This document shows, in pieces, positions 1-9,567 of a stretch of DNA of 64,000 bases. A program made the translations under genes and the position numbers. The DNA lies in contig NZ_JACHWP010000001.1 of assembly GCF_014191425.1 (NCBI RefSeq), positions 558,001-622,000 of the forward strand, in the 5' to 3' direction. The DNA is from Helcobacillus massiliensis (lineage in GTDB: Bacteria > Actinomycetota > Actinomycetes > Actinomycetales > Dermabacteraceae). Within the stretch, counting starts at the first letter, position 1, and each line of letters starts with the position of its first letter. The notes under the pieces were generated by a model. The model was given only the letters and a program-made list of their open reading frames with translations. It was not told the DNA's origin and made no database searches.

Positions 1-3000
1 GGAGCCGCGTTCGTCTCCTTGGTGTGCTTCGAGGACTTCGACTCATCGGAGTCACCGCCGGTGGAGCCGGAGGACTCCGTCATCGCGCCCGAGCCCTTCT
101 CACTGTCGTCCCCGCCGGACTTCCTGCCCGCGGAGATCGTCGCGCGGCCCCGGTTGGAGCCGTCGACCACGGTCTGCTCCGCCTGCAGCGGGTTCTCCGG
201 CTGCACGAAGGAGCGGTCCAGCTGCACCATGCCGGTGTCGACAGTGATGCCGGCGTCCGCCCGGTACTTGTCGATCAGATCCAGCAGATCCTCACCGCGC
301 GGGCGTCGACCCGGGCGGATGGCTGCCGCGTTGTGCTTGGAGTCCTGGATCTGGACGTTGTCGTCCAGGGTCAGGCCCAGCAGATCGTTCGCGCTGTCAC
401 CGGAGACCACGGCCTCGTCGCCCTGCGCCCAGTGGTACGGGATGCCGATCTGGTGGATCGTGCGTCCCAGCACCTGCAGCGGCTTCACACGGCGGGTCAC
501 CATGACGCGCGCTTCGATCGCCGAGCGCGGCGAGATGATCGTGGCCCATTCGCCGTTGACCAGGCCGGCCTCTTCGGCGAGCTCGGGGGAGACCTCGCAG
601 AACAGCTCCGGCTGCAGCTCCGACAGGTACGGCAGGAAGCGGCTCATACCGCCGGCCGTGTGGTGCTCCGTCAGCCGGTACGTGGTGAACACGTACGGGT
701 AGACGTCGTTGCCCGCCTCGCGCACGTGCGGGGCGTACAGGTTGTCCTCGCGGGAGAACAGCACTCGGGTCGGGCTGGACTGGATCGGGTAGAGCGGGTT
801 GCCCACATGGGACTCCGGCGGCTCGTAGTGGGTCGGCATCGGGCCGTCCACCATGCCCTTCGGAGCGAACAGCCAGCCCTTGCCGTCGGCCTGCATGATG
901 AACGGGTCGTTGCCGCTGAGGCCCTTCACACCCGTCTCACCCGGCTCGGCTCGGTGGCTCGGTGCGAGCGTGGGTGGGAAGTCGGGAACGTCGTACCCGG
1001 TCCACTTGCCCTGCTCCTCGTCCCACCAGACGAGCTTCTTGCGCTCCGACCACGGACGGCCCTCCGGGTCCGCCGAGGCGCGGTTGTAGAGGATGCGGCG
1101 GTTGGCAGGCCATGCCCAGCCCCACTCGAGGGCCATCTCGTCCTGCTCCTGGCCCGGCTTGCGGCGACGCGCCTGGTTGACGCCGTCGGCCATCACGCCG
1201 GCGTAGATCCAGCAGCCGCCGGCGGTGGAGCCGTCGGCCTGCATCTCGCCGAAGGCGTTCAGGTTCTGGCCCTTCTTCTCACCCGACAGGTGATAGCCGT
1301 TGATCTCCCGCAGGACGTCCTCGGCATCGGGCTCACCGTGCTCATCCACGCTGTAGTCCCAGGTGAGGTCCTGGATCGGCTTGTCACGCGGATCGGTGGA
1401 GTCCTTCAGGCGCTCCTTGATCATCAGGCCCAGCTTGTGGAAGAACTCCAGCTCACTGGTGCAGTCGCCCGGCGGGGTGACGGCCTGGTCGCGCCACTGC
1501 ACCATGCGCTGCGTCTGCGTGAACGAGCCCGCCTTCTCCGTGTGGTTCGCGGCCGGCATGAAGAAGACCTCGGTGTCGATCTCCTCGGTCTTCAGCTCAC
1601 CGGTGGCGATCTCCTGCGAGTCCTTCCAGAAGGTCGCGGTCTCGATCATGGAGAAGTCGCGCACCACGAGCCACTTGAGGTGGCTGAGCGCCATGCGCTG
1701 CATGCGACCGTTGGCGGAGCCCACGGCCGGGTTCTGGCCGAGGATGAAGTAGCCGTCGACCTTGTCCTCGAGCATCGCCATGGTGGTCTGGTACGTGCCA
1801 TGTGCGCCGGAGAGCTTGGGCAGGTAGTCGAACGCCCAGTTGTTCTCCTTCGTTGCGGCATCGCCCCACCACGCCTTCATGAGGTTGATGAGGTAGGTCT
1901 CGCCGTTGGCCCAGAAGCCCTTCTGGTCCTTGTTGCCCACAGCCTTCACGTACTCCTCGTACGTGTCGTGCTTGCCTGCGGTCGGCATCGCGATGTAGCC
2001 GGGCAGGATGTGGAACAGGGTCGGGATGTCCGTGGAGCCCTGAATGGTGGCGTGACCGCGCATCGCCATGATGCCGCCGCCCGGGCGGCCCATGTTCCCC
2101 AGCAGCAGCTGGATGATCGAGGCGGTGCGGATGAACTGCGTGCCGATTGAGTGCTGGGTCCAGCCCACGGCGTACACGAAGCAGCTCGTGCGCTCGCGAC
2201 CCGAGTTGTCGGTGAGGGACTTCGCGAGGTACTCGAAGTCGTCCTTCGAGATGCCGCAGGTCTCCTCCACCAGCTCGGGGGTGTAGCGGGCGTAGTGGCG
2301 CTTGAGGATCTGGAACACCGTGCGCGGGTGCTGCAGGGTCTCATCGCGCTCACCGGAGTCGTCGTACTGCCAGGACGACGGATCGTACGAGCCGGTCTCC
2401 GGGTCGTAGCCGGAGAAGAGGCCGTCGAGGTCCTCAGTGTCCCGGAAGTCCTCACTGATCAGCTGGGCGGCATTGGTGTACGCCGTGACGTACTCCTTGA
2501 ACCACAGCTCATTGGTGATGATGTAGTTGATGATCGCGCCGAGCAGGACGATGTCCGAGCCCGCACGGATCGGCACATGCTTGTCCGCCAGAGCGGACGT
2601 GCGGGTGAAGCGCGGATCCACGTGGATCACGCGGGCGCCGCGCGCCTTCGCTTCAGCGACCCACTGGAAGCCCACGGGGTGGGCCTCCGCCATATTGGAT
2701 CCCTGGATGACGATGCAGTCGGCGTTCGCCATGTCCTGCTGGGACTGAGTGGCGCCGCCGCGGCCGAACGAGGACCCCAGACTGGGGACCGTGGCACTGT
2801 GTCATATGCGTGCCTGGTTCTCCATCTGGATCGCCCCGGCTGCGGTGAACAGCTTCTTGGCGAGGTAGTTCTCCTCATTGTCGATCGTCGCGCCGCCGAG
2901 CGAGGCGATGCCGAGCGTGTGACGAAGGGTGCGCCCCTGATCGTCCTTCTCGCGCCAGTGGTTGCGGCGGGCTTCGATGAAGCGATCGGCGATCATCTCC

Positions 3001-3368
3001 ATCGCCGTGTCGAGGTCGAGCTTCTCCCACTTCGTGGATCGGGGAGCCCGGTAGAGCATCTCGGTGATGCGCCCCGGTGAATTGACCAGCTGCTCCGATG
3101 CGGCGCCCTTCGGGCAGAGACGGCCGCGCGAATGCGGCGAGTCGGGGTTGCCCTCGATCTGGATGACCTTGTTGTCCTTGGTGTAAACGCGCTGGCCGCA
3201 GCCGACTGCGCAGTACGGACACACGGAGTGAGCCATCGAATCCGCGGTCACGGTGCGAGCTGTCAGGTCCTCAGAGACCTGCGACTTCACCGCCGGGCCG
3301 CGGCCGAAGAGGTCACCCGATGTCAGCTGCCGAACGGCGGGCCAATTGAGCGGGGTGATTCTAGCCAT
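1..3368 (-). CDS. fdnG: Selenocysteine-containing formate dehydrogenase, catalytic (alpha) subunit, 3' end outside window
   Basis: Molybdopterin/tungstopterin enzyme oxidising formate to CO2. The N-terminus has a [4Fe-4S] motif (CPYC-AVGC with a later LCPKG, about residues 50-90). The frame then meets UGA at 2804-2802 (residue 189) in the context NQARI-U-HSATV, the position of the catalytic Sec in E. coli FdnG/FdoG (NQARV-U-HGP). Reading through, the same frame stays open for more than 930 codons with typical blocks such as FGRGGAT, MAEAHPVGF and GGGIMAMRGH, and a molybdopterin dinucleotide-binding domain near residues 890-1040. So this is a selenoprotein, not a 188-residue fragment or pseudogene. 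No twin-arginine signal is visible, so the enzyme is probably cytoplasmic. The last 40 or so residues in the window are a Ser/Gly/Asp/Lys-rich tail that runs off the edge. The ATG at 3368 lies 6 nt after a TAGGCT -10 box. Electron-transfer partner subunits, if any, lie outside the window. Confidence 0.93.
2763..2804 (-). promoter_or_regulatory. Bacterial SECIS-like hairpin directing selenocysteine at the fdnG UGA
   Basis: Counting U of the UGA (2804) as 1, the mRNA folds as GG-U-CCCC (2790-2784), loop AGUCU (2783-2779), GGGG-U-CC (2778-2772). This gives a 4-bp GC apical helix, an unpaired U17 and loop residues G23 and U24. In E. coli fdhF the bulged U17 and loop G23/U24 are the SelB contacts, and all three identities and spacings are reproduced here. 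A lower GCC/GGC helix (2795-2793 with 2765-2763) closes it loosely. The fold was done by eye. Confidence 0.82.
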
Positions 3369-3374
3369 GACCCG

Positions 3375-3402
3375 AGCCTACTCCGTGAACGTCGGAATAC
3401 AA
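3375..3402 (-). promoter_or_regulatory. Promoter of fdnG, leaderless arrangement
   Basis: Reading the minus strand, TTGTAT (3402-3397), a 16-bp spacer, then TAGGCT (3380-3375). The ATG at 3368 begins 6 nt after the -10 box and no ribosome-binding site is present, so transcription probably starts at the A of the start codon. Confidence 0.55.
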
Positions 3403-3554
3403 CGCCCAGACGCACATCGGCGGGTGTTGCCCACGCCATCCCGATTTATGTGCGCTCGCATTTGCGGAAATGGGCGTCCACCTCGGGTTTTCGTCGGCCG
3501 ACGGAGGCCGCCGTAGACTGGGTCGGACCCAATCGAGCAGATGGAAGGAACCGC

Positions 3555-4511
3555 GTGAGCGCGCACAAGATCTACCTGGACTGCGACCCCGGCATCGACG
3601 ACGCCCTCGCGATCGGTTACCTGCTCGCTGCGGAGGACGTGGACCTGCTCGGCATCGGCACCGTCAGCGGCAACACTAACGCCGCACAGGGCGCCACGAA
3701 CGCGCTCGCCCTCCTCGAACTCGCCGGCCGCACCGAGGTGCCCGTCGCCGTCGGCTCCAACGACTTCCTCCACGGCAACTACGACGGCGGCGCGCCGCAC
3801 GTGCACGGCGCGCGCGGCGCCGGCGCAGCGGAGCTGCCCGCCCCGTCGGCCTCCCCGGTGGAGGAGAGCGCCGTTGACATGCTCCTGCGCCTCTCCCACG
3901 ACCACGCCGGGGAGCTGCACATCATCGCCGTCGGTCCGCTGACCAACATCGCCCGCGCCGTGGAGAAGGACCCGACCCTGCCGCGGCGCGTCGCACGGGT
4001 GACGATCATGGGCGGAGCAGCCCTCGTTCCCGGCAATGTCAGCCAGGCCGCCGAAGCGAACATCAAGCATGACCCCGAGGGTGCGCAGGTCGTGTTCGGC
4101 GCCCCGTGGGACATCACCGTGGTGCCGCTGGACGTCACACTGACCAACACGTTCGAAGAGGAGGACCGGCAGGCGCTCGCCGCCTCCGGGCAGTTCGGCC
4201 GCCATGTCGCCGAGATGCTGGACTACTACTTCCAGTTCTACGTCGGCTTCTACGGCCGCCGCGCCGCCGCCCTGCACGACCCGCTGGCCGCCGCGATCGC
4301 CGTGGAGGGCATCAGCGCTGCCGTCGCCCCCATCGTGCGTGTGCGGGTGGACTGCACCACCGGGACTCAGCGCGGTCGCGTGATCTGCGACCTGCCCTCC
4401 GATGTGCCGGTGGAGTCCATTCCCGACACCCCAGGTGCGAACGTCGCAGTCGTTCTGCGCACTACCAGCGACCTGGCTCCGCAGCTGCGCGAGGCGCTCG
4501 TCTCCCTCTGA
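3555..4511 (+). CDS. Nucleoside hydrolase (inosine-uridine preferring family)
   Basis: Predicted purine/pyrimidine ribonucleoside hydrolase, 318 residues, which splits the N-glycosidic bond in nucleoside salvage. The N-terminal LDCDPGIDDA is the family's calcium-binding aspartate cluster, and the later TIMGGA block and the HDPLAA segment near the C-terminus also fit the fold. The start is the GTG preceded by GGAAGG at a proper distance. The frame is open further upstream, but that part reads through the fdnG promoter region. A possible -10 box TAGACT lies at 3514-3519. It is transcribed divergently from fdnG and stands alone, so the substrate cannot be told from context. Confidence 0.9.
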   Translation: MSAHKIYLDCDPGIDDALAIGYLLAAEDVDLLGIGTVSGNTNAAQGATNALALLELAGRTEVPVAVGSNDFLHGNYDGGAPHVHGARGAGAAELPAPSASPVEESAVDMLLRLSHDHAGELHIIAVGPLTNIARAVEKDPTLPRRVARVTIMGGAALVPGNVSQAAEANIKHDPEGAQVVFGAPWDITVVPLDVTLTNTFEEEDRQALAASGQFGRHVAEMLDYYFQFYVGFYGRRAAALHDPLAAAIAVEGISAAVAPIVRVRVDCTTGTQRGRVICDLPSDVPVESIPDTPGANVAVVLRTTSDLAPQLREALVSL

Positions 4512-4539
4512 CACCCGCGCTCCGCAGACCGGGGCGCAC

Positions 4540-4580
4540 GACGACGGGGCGCCCTCCCAGCAGGAGGGCGCCCCGTCGTC
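4540..4580. terminator. Bidirectional hairpin terminator
   Basis: Perfect 18-bp inverted repeat (4540-4557 with 4563-4580) and a 5-nt loop, between the convergent nucleoside hydrolase and DEAD-box helicase genes. There is no clear U tract. Confidence 0.8.
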
Positions 4581-4589
4581 TGTGTGCGA

Positions 4590-6392
4590 TCAGAAGCGGC
4601 GGTCGTGGCCGCGTCCGCCGAAGTCGCGGTCGCGCCCACCGCGGAAGCCGCGGTGTCCGCCCTTGCCGCCGCCGGGGCCGCGGTCCTCAGCGATGCGCAT
4701 CTGCTTGCCGGCCACACGGGCGCGACCGATCGCCGCGAGCTGGTCCTCGCTCACGCCGTTGCGCAGTTCGACCAGGGAGAACGACGGGAAGATGTCGATC
4801 TTGCCCACGTCCTTGCCGTTCAGGCCGCCCTCGCCGGCGATGGCCCCGACCACGGCCTGCGGGCGCACCCCGTGGTTGCGGCCCACGCTGATCCGGTAGG
4901 AGGTGAAGCCGGGGCTCGTGGTGCGCGGGCCGCGGCTGCGGTCGCGCGGACCGCCGTCACGGCTGCCCCGATCGCCGCGATTCGCGCGATCACGGTCGCG
5001 GCCCTGGTCGCGGAACGACGCACCGGTGAACTCCTCATCGTCGCGGCGGGGGCCGTCATCGCCCACCACCATGGCGCCGAGGACAGCGGCGAGCTGCTCG
5101 GCAGAGATGTTGGTGCTCTCCAGGTGTTCGGAGATCAGCTCGTGGTAGAGGCTGAGTCGGCCGGCGTCCAGGCGGGTCTGCACCTCGCCGAGGACACGCT
5201 GCATCTTGTGGCGGGACACGTCCAGCGGGGTCGGAACCTGGACCTCGGTGAGCTCCTGGCGCGTCACGCGCTCGATGTTCTTCAGCTTGCGGCGCTCGTG
5301 CGGCGCCACGAAGGTGATGGCCTTGCCGGTGCGGCCGGCGCGGCCGGTGCGGCCGATGCGGTGCACGTACGCCTCCGGCTCACCGGGGACGTCGAAGTTG
5401 ACGACCAGGCCGATGCGCTCCACGTCGAGGCCGCGAGCGGCGACATCGGTGGCGACCAGGACGTCGAGGGAGCCCTCGCGCAGGCGGCCGACGATGCGCT
5501 CGCGCTCCTTCTGCGCGACGTCACCGGAGATGGTGGCGGCGACGATGCCGCGTCCCACCAGGGCGGTGCCGACCTCTTCAGCAGCGCTGCGGGTGCGGAC
5601 GAACACGATCGCAGCGTCTGCATCGCTGGTCTCGATGACCCGGGTGAGCGCACCGGTCTTGTGCTTGAACGGCACCACCGCGTAGCTCTGCTCCACGCTG
5701 GTGACGGTGGTGGACTGGCGCGCCACGGCGACGCTGACGGCGCTGGGCATGTGCTCGTCGGCCACACGCTTGATCGCTGGCGGCATGGTGGCGGAGAACA
5801 GCGCCATGCGCTTCTCCTCCGGGACGAATCCGAGGATCTCGTCGACGTCCTCGGCGAAGCCCATGCGGAGCATCTCGTCGGCCTCATCGAGCACGAGGGT
5901 CTGCAGGTCGCCCAGGCGAAGGTTGCCGCGCTTGAGATGGTCGATGACGCGGCCGGGCGTGCCGACCACGATCTGCACACCGCGCTCCAGCGCCTTCTCC
6001 TGCGGGCCGTAGGGGGAGCCGCCGTAGATGGACAGCACGCGCACGCCCGGCATGTTGCGGGCGAAGTCCTGGATCGCATCGCCCACCTGCATGGCGAGCT
6101 CGCGGGTCGGTGCCAGGACCAGACCCTGCGTCGCGGTGGACGAGGGGTCGGTGTGCGCCAGCATCGGCAGGCCGAACGCGGCGGTCTTGCCGGTGCCGGT
6201 CTGGGCCACGCCGATGACGTCCTCGCCGTTCAGCAGCGCCGGAATGGCCTTCTCCTGAATGGGGGAGGGGGTGACGAATCCGATCTCGGTGACGGCGTCC
6301 AGAAGGGCCGGCGGAAGGCCGAGGTCGGCGAAGGTCACGGCCGCATCCTCGGTGGTGGCGGTGGGGTCGGTGGTGTCGATGTTCTCGTTCAT
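4590..6392 (-). CDS. deaD: DEAD-box ATP-dependent RNA helicase, DeaD/CsdA type
   Basis: RNA helicase that remodels structured RNA in ribosome assembly, mRNA decay and cold adaptation. In the 600-residue form the Q motif (FADLGL to PSPIQ) comes first, then Walker A AQTGTGKT at 63-70, PTRELA, TPGR, DEAD at 169-172, SAT at 200-202 and HRIGRTGR at 344-351. After the helicase core is a DbpA-type RNA-binding domain (around YRISVGRNHGV, about residues 490-565) and an Arg/Gly-rich tail of the kind that binds RNA nonspecifically. I chose the ATG at 6392 (MNENID). The frame is open to a TTG at 6572, but those 60 extra residues are low-complexity Ala/Thr. The domain set fits DeaD better than DbpA or RhlE. 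Confidence 0.9.
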   Translation of the reverse strand: MNENIDTTDPTATTEDAAVTFADLGLPPALLDAVTEIGFVTPSPIQEKAIPALLNGEDVIGVAQTGTGKTAAFGLPMLAHTDPSSTATQGLVLAPTRELAMQVGDAIQDFARNMPGVRVLSIYGGSPYGPQEKALERGVQIVVGTPGRVIDHLKRGNLRLGDLQTLVLDEADEMLRMGFAEDVDEILGFVPEEKRMALFSATMPPAIKRVADEHMPSAVSVAVARQSTTVTSVEQSYAVVPFKHKTGALTRVIETSDADAAIVFVRTRSAAEEVGTALVGRGIVAATISGDVAQKERERIVGRLREGSLDVLVATDVAARGLDVERIGLVVNFDVPGEPEAYVHRIGRTGRAGRTGKAITFVAPHERRKLKNIERVTRQELTEVQVPTPLDVSRHKMQRVLGEVQTRLDAGRLSLYHELISEHLESTNISAEQLAAVLGAMVVGDDGPRRDDEEFTGASFRDQGRDRDRANRGDRGSRDGGPRDRSRGPRTTSPGFTSYRISVGRNHGVRPQAVVGAIAGEGGLNGKDVGKIDIFPSFSLVELRNGVSEDQLAAIGRARVAGKQMRIAEDRGPGGGKGGHRGFRGGRDRDFGGRGHDRRF

Positions 6393-6760
6393 ACGCTCCT
6401 GCGCTTCTTCGATGGACGCGGGAGCCGAACAAAGGGCCTCAGGGGACCCTGCGGAGTCCGCCGATGCGGGCTGGGCGGCTGAATGCGTCGCTGTGGTGGG
6501 GGTGGTGTCGTTCGCGGTGGCGGCGGTGGTGGGCAGGTCAAGGGCAGCGCAGGGTTGCTCGAGTGCGGTCAAAGGCTTCCAATCGGGGCAGTGAACGCCC
6601 GATCCCAGTAGTCCGCGCGCTCTCGTCGTTCACTTGAGACTCGCGGCGTTCGAAGCGCCGCACGAGCGGTTCGGTACCAGGAGGCGAACCGCGACCCATG
6701 GCGTCATCCTCGGTGGTCACCGAGCAGGAGGCCGCCGATCAAGTGCTTCCTCCACACTAC
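6393..6760 (-). other. Long 5' leader of deaD with hairpins
   Basis: Gene-free stretch upstream of deaD. A possible -10 box TAGTGT lies at 6760-6755 on the minus strand, which would give a leader of about 350 nt. It holds a hairpin of 8-bp arms (6666-6673 with 6685-6692) and a second of GCGGCG/CGCCGC just downstream in the transcript. Long leaders are known for cold-shock RNA helicase genes, so a role in autoregulation is plausible. The rest of the gap, to 6909, holds the aspS promoter (possible TACGAT -10 near 6859). I see no tRNA or other gene. Confidence 0.35.
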
Positions 6761-6909
6761 CGATCGGACAGCCGTGCGGATAGGCACTCGGGTGGCGACA
6801 TCCCTCACGTCCTCCGCCGGCCGGTCGACGGAGCCCGACCTCGGCCCGGGGCGGAGGATACGATGGACGCACTCGTACCCTCATACACGCACAAGGCGAA
6901 GGATTCTGC

Positions 6910-8706
6910 ATGCTGCGCTCTCACAACGCCGGTGAGCTCCGCGAGGAGCACATCGGACAGACCGTCACCCTGGCCGGCTGGATCGGTCGTCGCCGCGACC
7001 ACGGCGGCGTCGCTTTCCTCGACCTGCGGGACGCCTCGGGCGTCGCTCAGGTCGTGGTCCGCGAAGAGGACGCCCACCACCTCCGCAGCGAATACGTGCT
7101 GAAGGTGACCGGCACGGTCGAGAAGCGCCCCGAAGGCAACGAGAACGATGCCCTGCCCACCGGCACCATCGAAGTCATCGCGGACACGGTCGAGGTGCTG
7201 AACCCGTCGGCCGCCCTCCCGTTCCAGCTGGACGAGCACTCCGACGTCGGTGAAGAGGCCCGCCTGCGCTACCGCTACCTCGACATGCGCCGCAGCGGCC
7301 CCGCGAAGATCCTCCGCCTGCGCTCCGCCGTCAATCAGGCAGCGCGCACCACCCTGATCGATCAGGGCTTCGTCGAGGTCGAGACCCCGACCCTGACCCG
7401 CTCCACCCCCGAGGGCGCCCGCGACTTCCTCGTCCCGGCGCGCCTCGCACCCGGCTCCTGGTACGCCCTGCCGCAGTCGCCGCAGCTGTTCAAGCAGCTG
7501 CTGATGGTCGGCGGCATGGAGCGCTACTTCCAGCTCGCCCGCTGCTACCGCGACGAGGACTTCCGCGCGGACCGCCAGCCCGAGTTCACCCAGCTCGATG
7601 TCGAGATGAGCTTCGTGGACCAGGACGACATCATCGCCCTCACCGAGCAGCTGCTGCAGAACATCTGGGCCACCATCGGCGTCGAGGTCACCACCCCGAT
7701 CCCGCGCATCACCTACGCGGAGTCGATGCGCCGCTACGGCTCCGACAAGCCGGATCTGCGCTTCGACCTTGAGATCACCGAGATGACCGAGTACTTCCAG
7801 AACACGCCGTTCCGCGTGTTCCAGGCCCCGTACGTCGGTGCGATCGTGATGGCCGGCGGTGCCTCCCAGCCCCGCCGTCAGCTCGACGCCTGGCAGGAAT
7901 GGGCGAAGCAGCGCGGTGCGAAGGGCCTCGCCTACGTCCTCATCCAGGAGGACGGCACCCTCGGCGGACCCGTCGCCAAGAACCTCTCCGATGAGGAGAA
8001 GGCCGGCCTCGCCCAGAAGACCGGCGCCCAGCCGGGCGACTGCGTGTTCTTCGCCGCCGGTGACGCCAAGAGCTCCCGTGGCCTGCTCGGCGCCGCCCGC
8101 AATGAGATCGCCGAGAAGCTCGGCCTCATCGACGACGACAAATTCGCGTTCGTGTGGGTGGTGGACGCGCCCATGTTCGAGCCGGCCGGTGACGCCGTCG
8201 CCGCCGGTGATGTGGCCGTCGGCTCCGGCGCCTGGACCGCCGTGCACCACGCGTTCACCTCCCCGAAGCCGGAATTCCTCGACACCTTCGACACCGATCC
8301 GGCGTCCGCCCTCAGCTACGGCTACGACATCGTCTGCAACGGCAACGAGATCGGCGGCGGCTCCATCCGCATCCACCAGGAGGATGTGCAGAAGCGCGTC
8401 TTCCAGGTGATGGGCATCTCCGAGGAGGAGGCGCAGGAGAAGTTCGGCTTCCTGCTGGAGGCGTTCAAGTACGGCGCCCCGCCGCACGGCGGCATCGCCT
8501 TCGGCTGGGACCGCATCGTGGCCCTCCTCGCCAAGGTCGACTCCATCCGCGAGGTCATCGCGTTCCCGAAGACCGGCGGCGGCTTCGACCCGCTGACCGA
8601 GGCACCCGCTCCGATCACCGCTCAGCAGCGGAAGGAAGCCGGCGTGGATGCCAAGCCGAAGAAGAAGGACGAGGCGGAGGCTGCTGCGGAGAACGCCGAA
8701 GCCTGA
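6910..8706 (+). CDS. aspS: Aspartyl-tRNA synthetase
   Basis: Class II synthetase charging tRNA-Asp (and possibly tRNA-Asn, as in many bacteria with non-discriminating AspRS). It has 598 residues, normal for the bacterial type. Order: OB-fold anticodon-binding domain (first 105 residues), the motif 1 region ([19 protein letters not shown]), motif 2 ([18 protein letters not shown]), a GAD insert in the middle and motif 3 ([13 protein letters not shown]). The C-terminus ends in a Lys/Glu/Ala-rich tail from about residue 575. The start has GAAGGA at 6-nt spacing. Whether it is discriminating cannot be settled without knowing if the genome has gatCAB or asnS. Confidence 0.97.
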   Translation: MLRSHNAGELREEHIGQTVTLAGWIGRRRDHGGVAFLDLRDASGVAQVVVREEDAHHLRSEYVLKVTGTVEKRPEGNENDALPTGTIEVIADTVEVLNPSAALPFQLDEHSDVGEEARLRYRYLDMRRSGPAKILRLRSAVNQAARTTLIDQGFVEVETPTLTRSTPEGARDFLVPARLAPGSWYALPQSPQLFKQLLMVGGMERYFQLARCYRDEDFRADRQPEFTQLDVEMSFVDQDDIIALTEQLLQNIWATIGVEVTTPIPRITYAESMRRYGSDKPDLRFDLEITEMTEYFQNTPFRVFQAPYVGAIVMAGGASQPRRQLDAWQEWAKQRGAKGLAYVLIQEDGTLGGPVAKNLSDEEKAGLAQKTGAQPGDCVFFAAGDAKSSRGLLGAARNEIAEKLGLIDDDKFAFVWVVDAPMFEPAGDAVAAGDVAVGSGAWTAVHHAFTSPKPEFLDTFDTDPASALSYGYDIVCNGNEIGGGSIRIHQEDVQKRVFQVMGISEEEAQEKFGFLLEAFKYGAPPHGGIAFGWDRIVALLAKVDSIREVIAFPKTGGGFDPLTEAPAPITAQQRKEAGVDAKPKKKDEAEAAAENAEA

Positions 8707-8721
8707 GAAGCCGTCGCACAG

Positions 8722-8759
8722 CAGAAGAGCCGGTCCCCGAGGAGGGACCGGCTCTTCTG
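8722..8759. terminator. Hairpin terminator between aspS and DUF3043 gene
   Basis: Perfect 16-bp stem (8722-8737 with 8744-8759), 6-nt loop, followed on the plus strand by TTCG. It lies between convergent genes, so it probably serves both. Confidence 0.82.
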
Positions 8760-8782
8760 TTCGTCCGGACGAACGCTGCGGC

Positions 8783-9436
8783 TCAGGCGCGGGGCGCTTC
8801 GCCGCGCTTGATCATCGGGCGCGGCATCCGCAGGCGACGGATGTTCGTGGCGCGCAGCAACGCGTAGCTCACCATCCCCGGCGGCACGGAGCCGAAGCGG
8901 TCCACCATGGCGCGGCGCACCTTCGAGCGCAGCAGGATGAGGTCGAGCACCGCGACGATCACACCCGCCCACAGCACGATGATCAGCGTCAGCCCCACCT
9001 TCGAGTACAGGGCCGGGCTCACCAGCTGCAGGATCAGCGGCAGCGTCAGCGTCACCAGGGCGAACGGCAGCAGCCACTCGGCCACGTTGAAGCGGGAGTC
9101 GACCACATCGCGGGCCAGGCGGCGCTCCGGTCCGGCATGCGCCAGCGGGTAGTTCGCCTCGTCGCCGGTCATCAGCGCCCGGTTCTGCTTGCTGCGGGCC
9201 TCGTTGACGCGCTCCCGGTTCCGTCGGCGCGCCTCCTTGCGATCCGAGGGCACGAGCGGACGCTGGCGGGCGGCCTGCGCATCGCGGCGCTTCGGGGTGG
9301 GGCGGCCCTTGCCCCCGGACTTCGCCGGCTTCTCCGCGGCGACGGGGGTGGGCACTGACTTCTCGGCGCCCGCAGGAGCGGCGCCCACGGCGGTCGAGCC
9401 GCCGCGCTTCTTCTTCTCACGACTGGTGTTCATCAC
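8783..9436 (-). CDS. DUF3043 family membrane protein
   Basis: Actinobacterial protein of unknown function, 217 residues. The first half is hydrophilic and very basic (KRRDAQAARQRP, DRKEARRRNRERV), then come two hydrophobic helices (about residues 118-140 and 147-168) and a basic tail (RRLRMPRPMIKRG), so both ends probably face the cytoplasm. The family signature is the RRDAQ/ARQRPL to ARSKQNRALMTGDE segment. A TACACT -10 box (9449-9444) ends 7 nt before the GTG at 9436, suggesting a leaderless start there. The next codon is ATG (9433), an equally possible start. It is transcribed alone. Confidence 0.85.
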   Translation of the reverse strand: MMNTSREKKKRGGSTAVGAAPAGAEKSVPTPVAAEKPAKSGGKGRPTPKRRDAQAARQRPLVPSDRKEARRRNRERVNEARSKQNRALMTGDEANYPLAHAGPERRLARDVVDSRFNVAEWLLPFALVTLTLPLILQLVSPALYSKVGLTLIIVLWAGVIVAVLDLILLRSKVRRAMVDRFGSVPPGMVSYALLRATNIRRLRMPRPMIKRGEAPRA

Positions 9437-9567
9437 GCCGCCCAGTGTAGGCGAGAAGGAGCGGGACCCGGGCAGGGCGGGGGAGTGACTGCGACCAGCG
9501 CGATACGGTGGAGCCAGTGCGCCGCTGCACAGGCGGCACCCGTCGGACGAAGGAGAACATCCCAGCC

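Noticed and set aside
24-2150. Long plus-strand open frame opposite fdnG
   Set aside because: Its product is Arg/Val/Leu/His-rich with no motif, and the minus strand encodes a recognisable enzyme. High GC in codon position 3 keeps antisense frames open.
2802-3368. A 188-residue truncated formate dehydrogenase or a nonsense-mutated pseudogene
   Set aside because: The frame stays intact beyond the UGA, which falls on the known Sec position with a SECIS-like hairpin after it.
6640-6692. Hairpins near GGTTCG as a tRNA
   Set aside because: No cloverleaf can be drawn, since acceptor stem and anticodon loop are missing.
6538-6720. 60-codon frame in the deaD leader, minus strand
   Set aside because: No ribosome-binding site or recognisable product; it lies within a probable untranslated leader.
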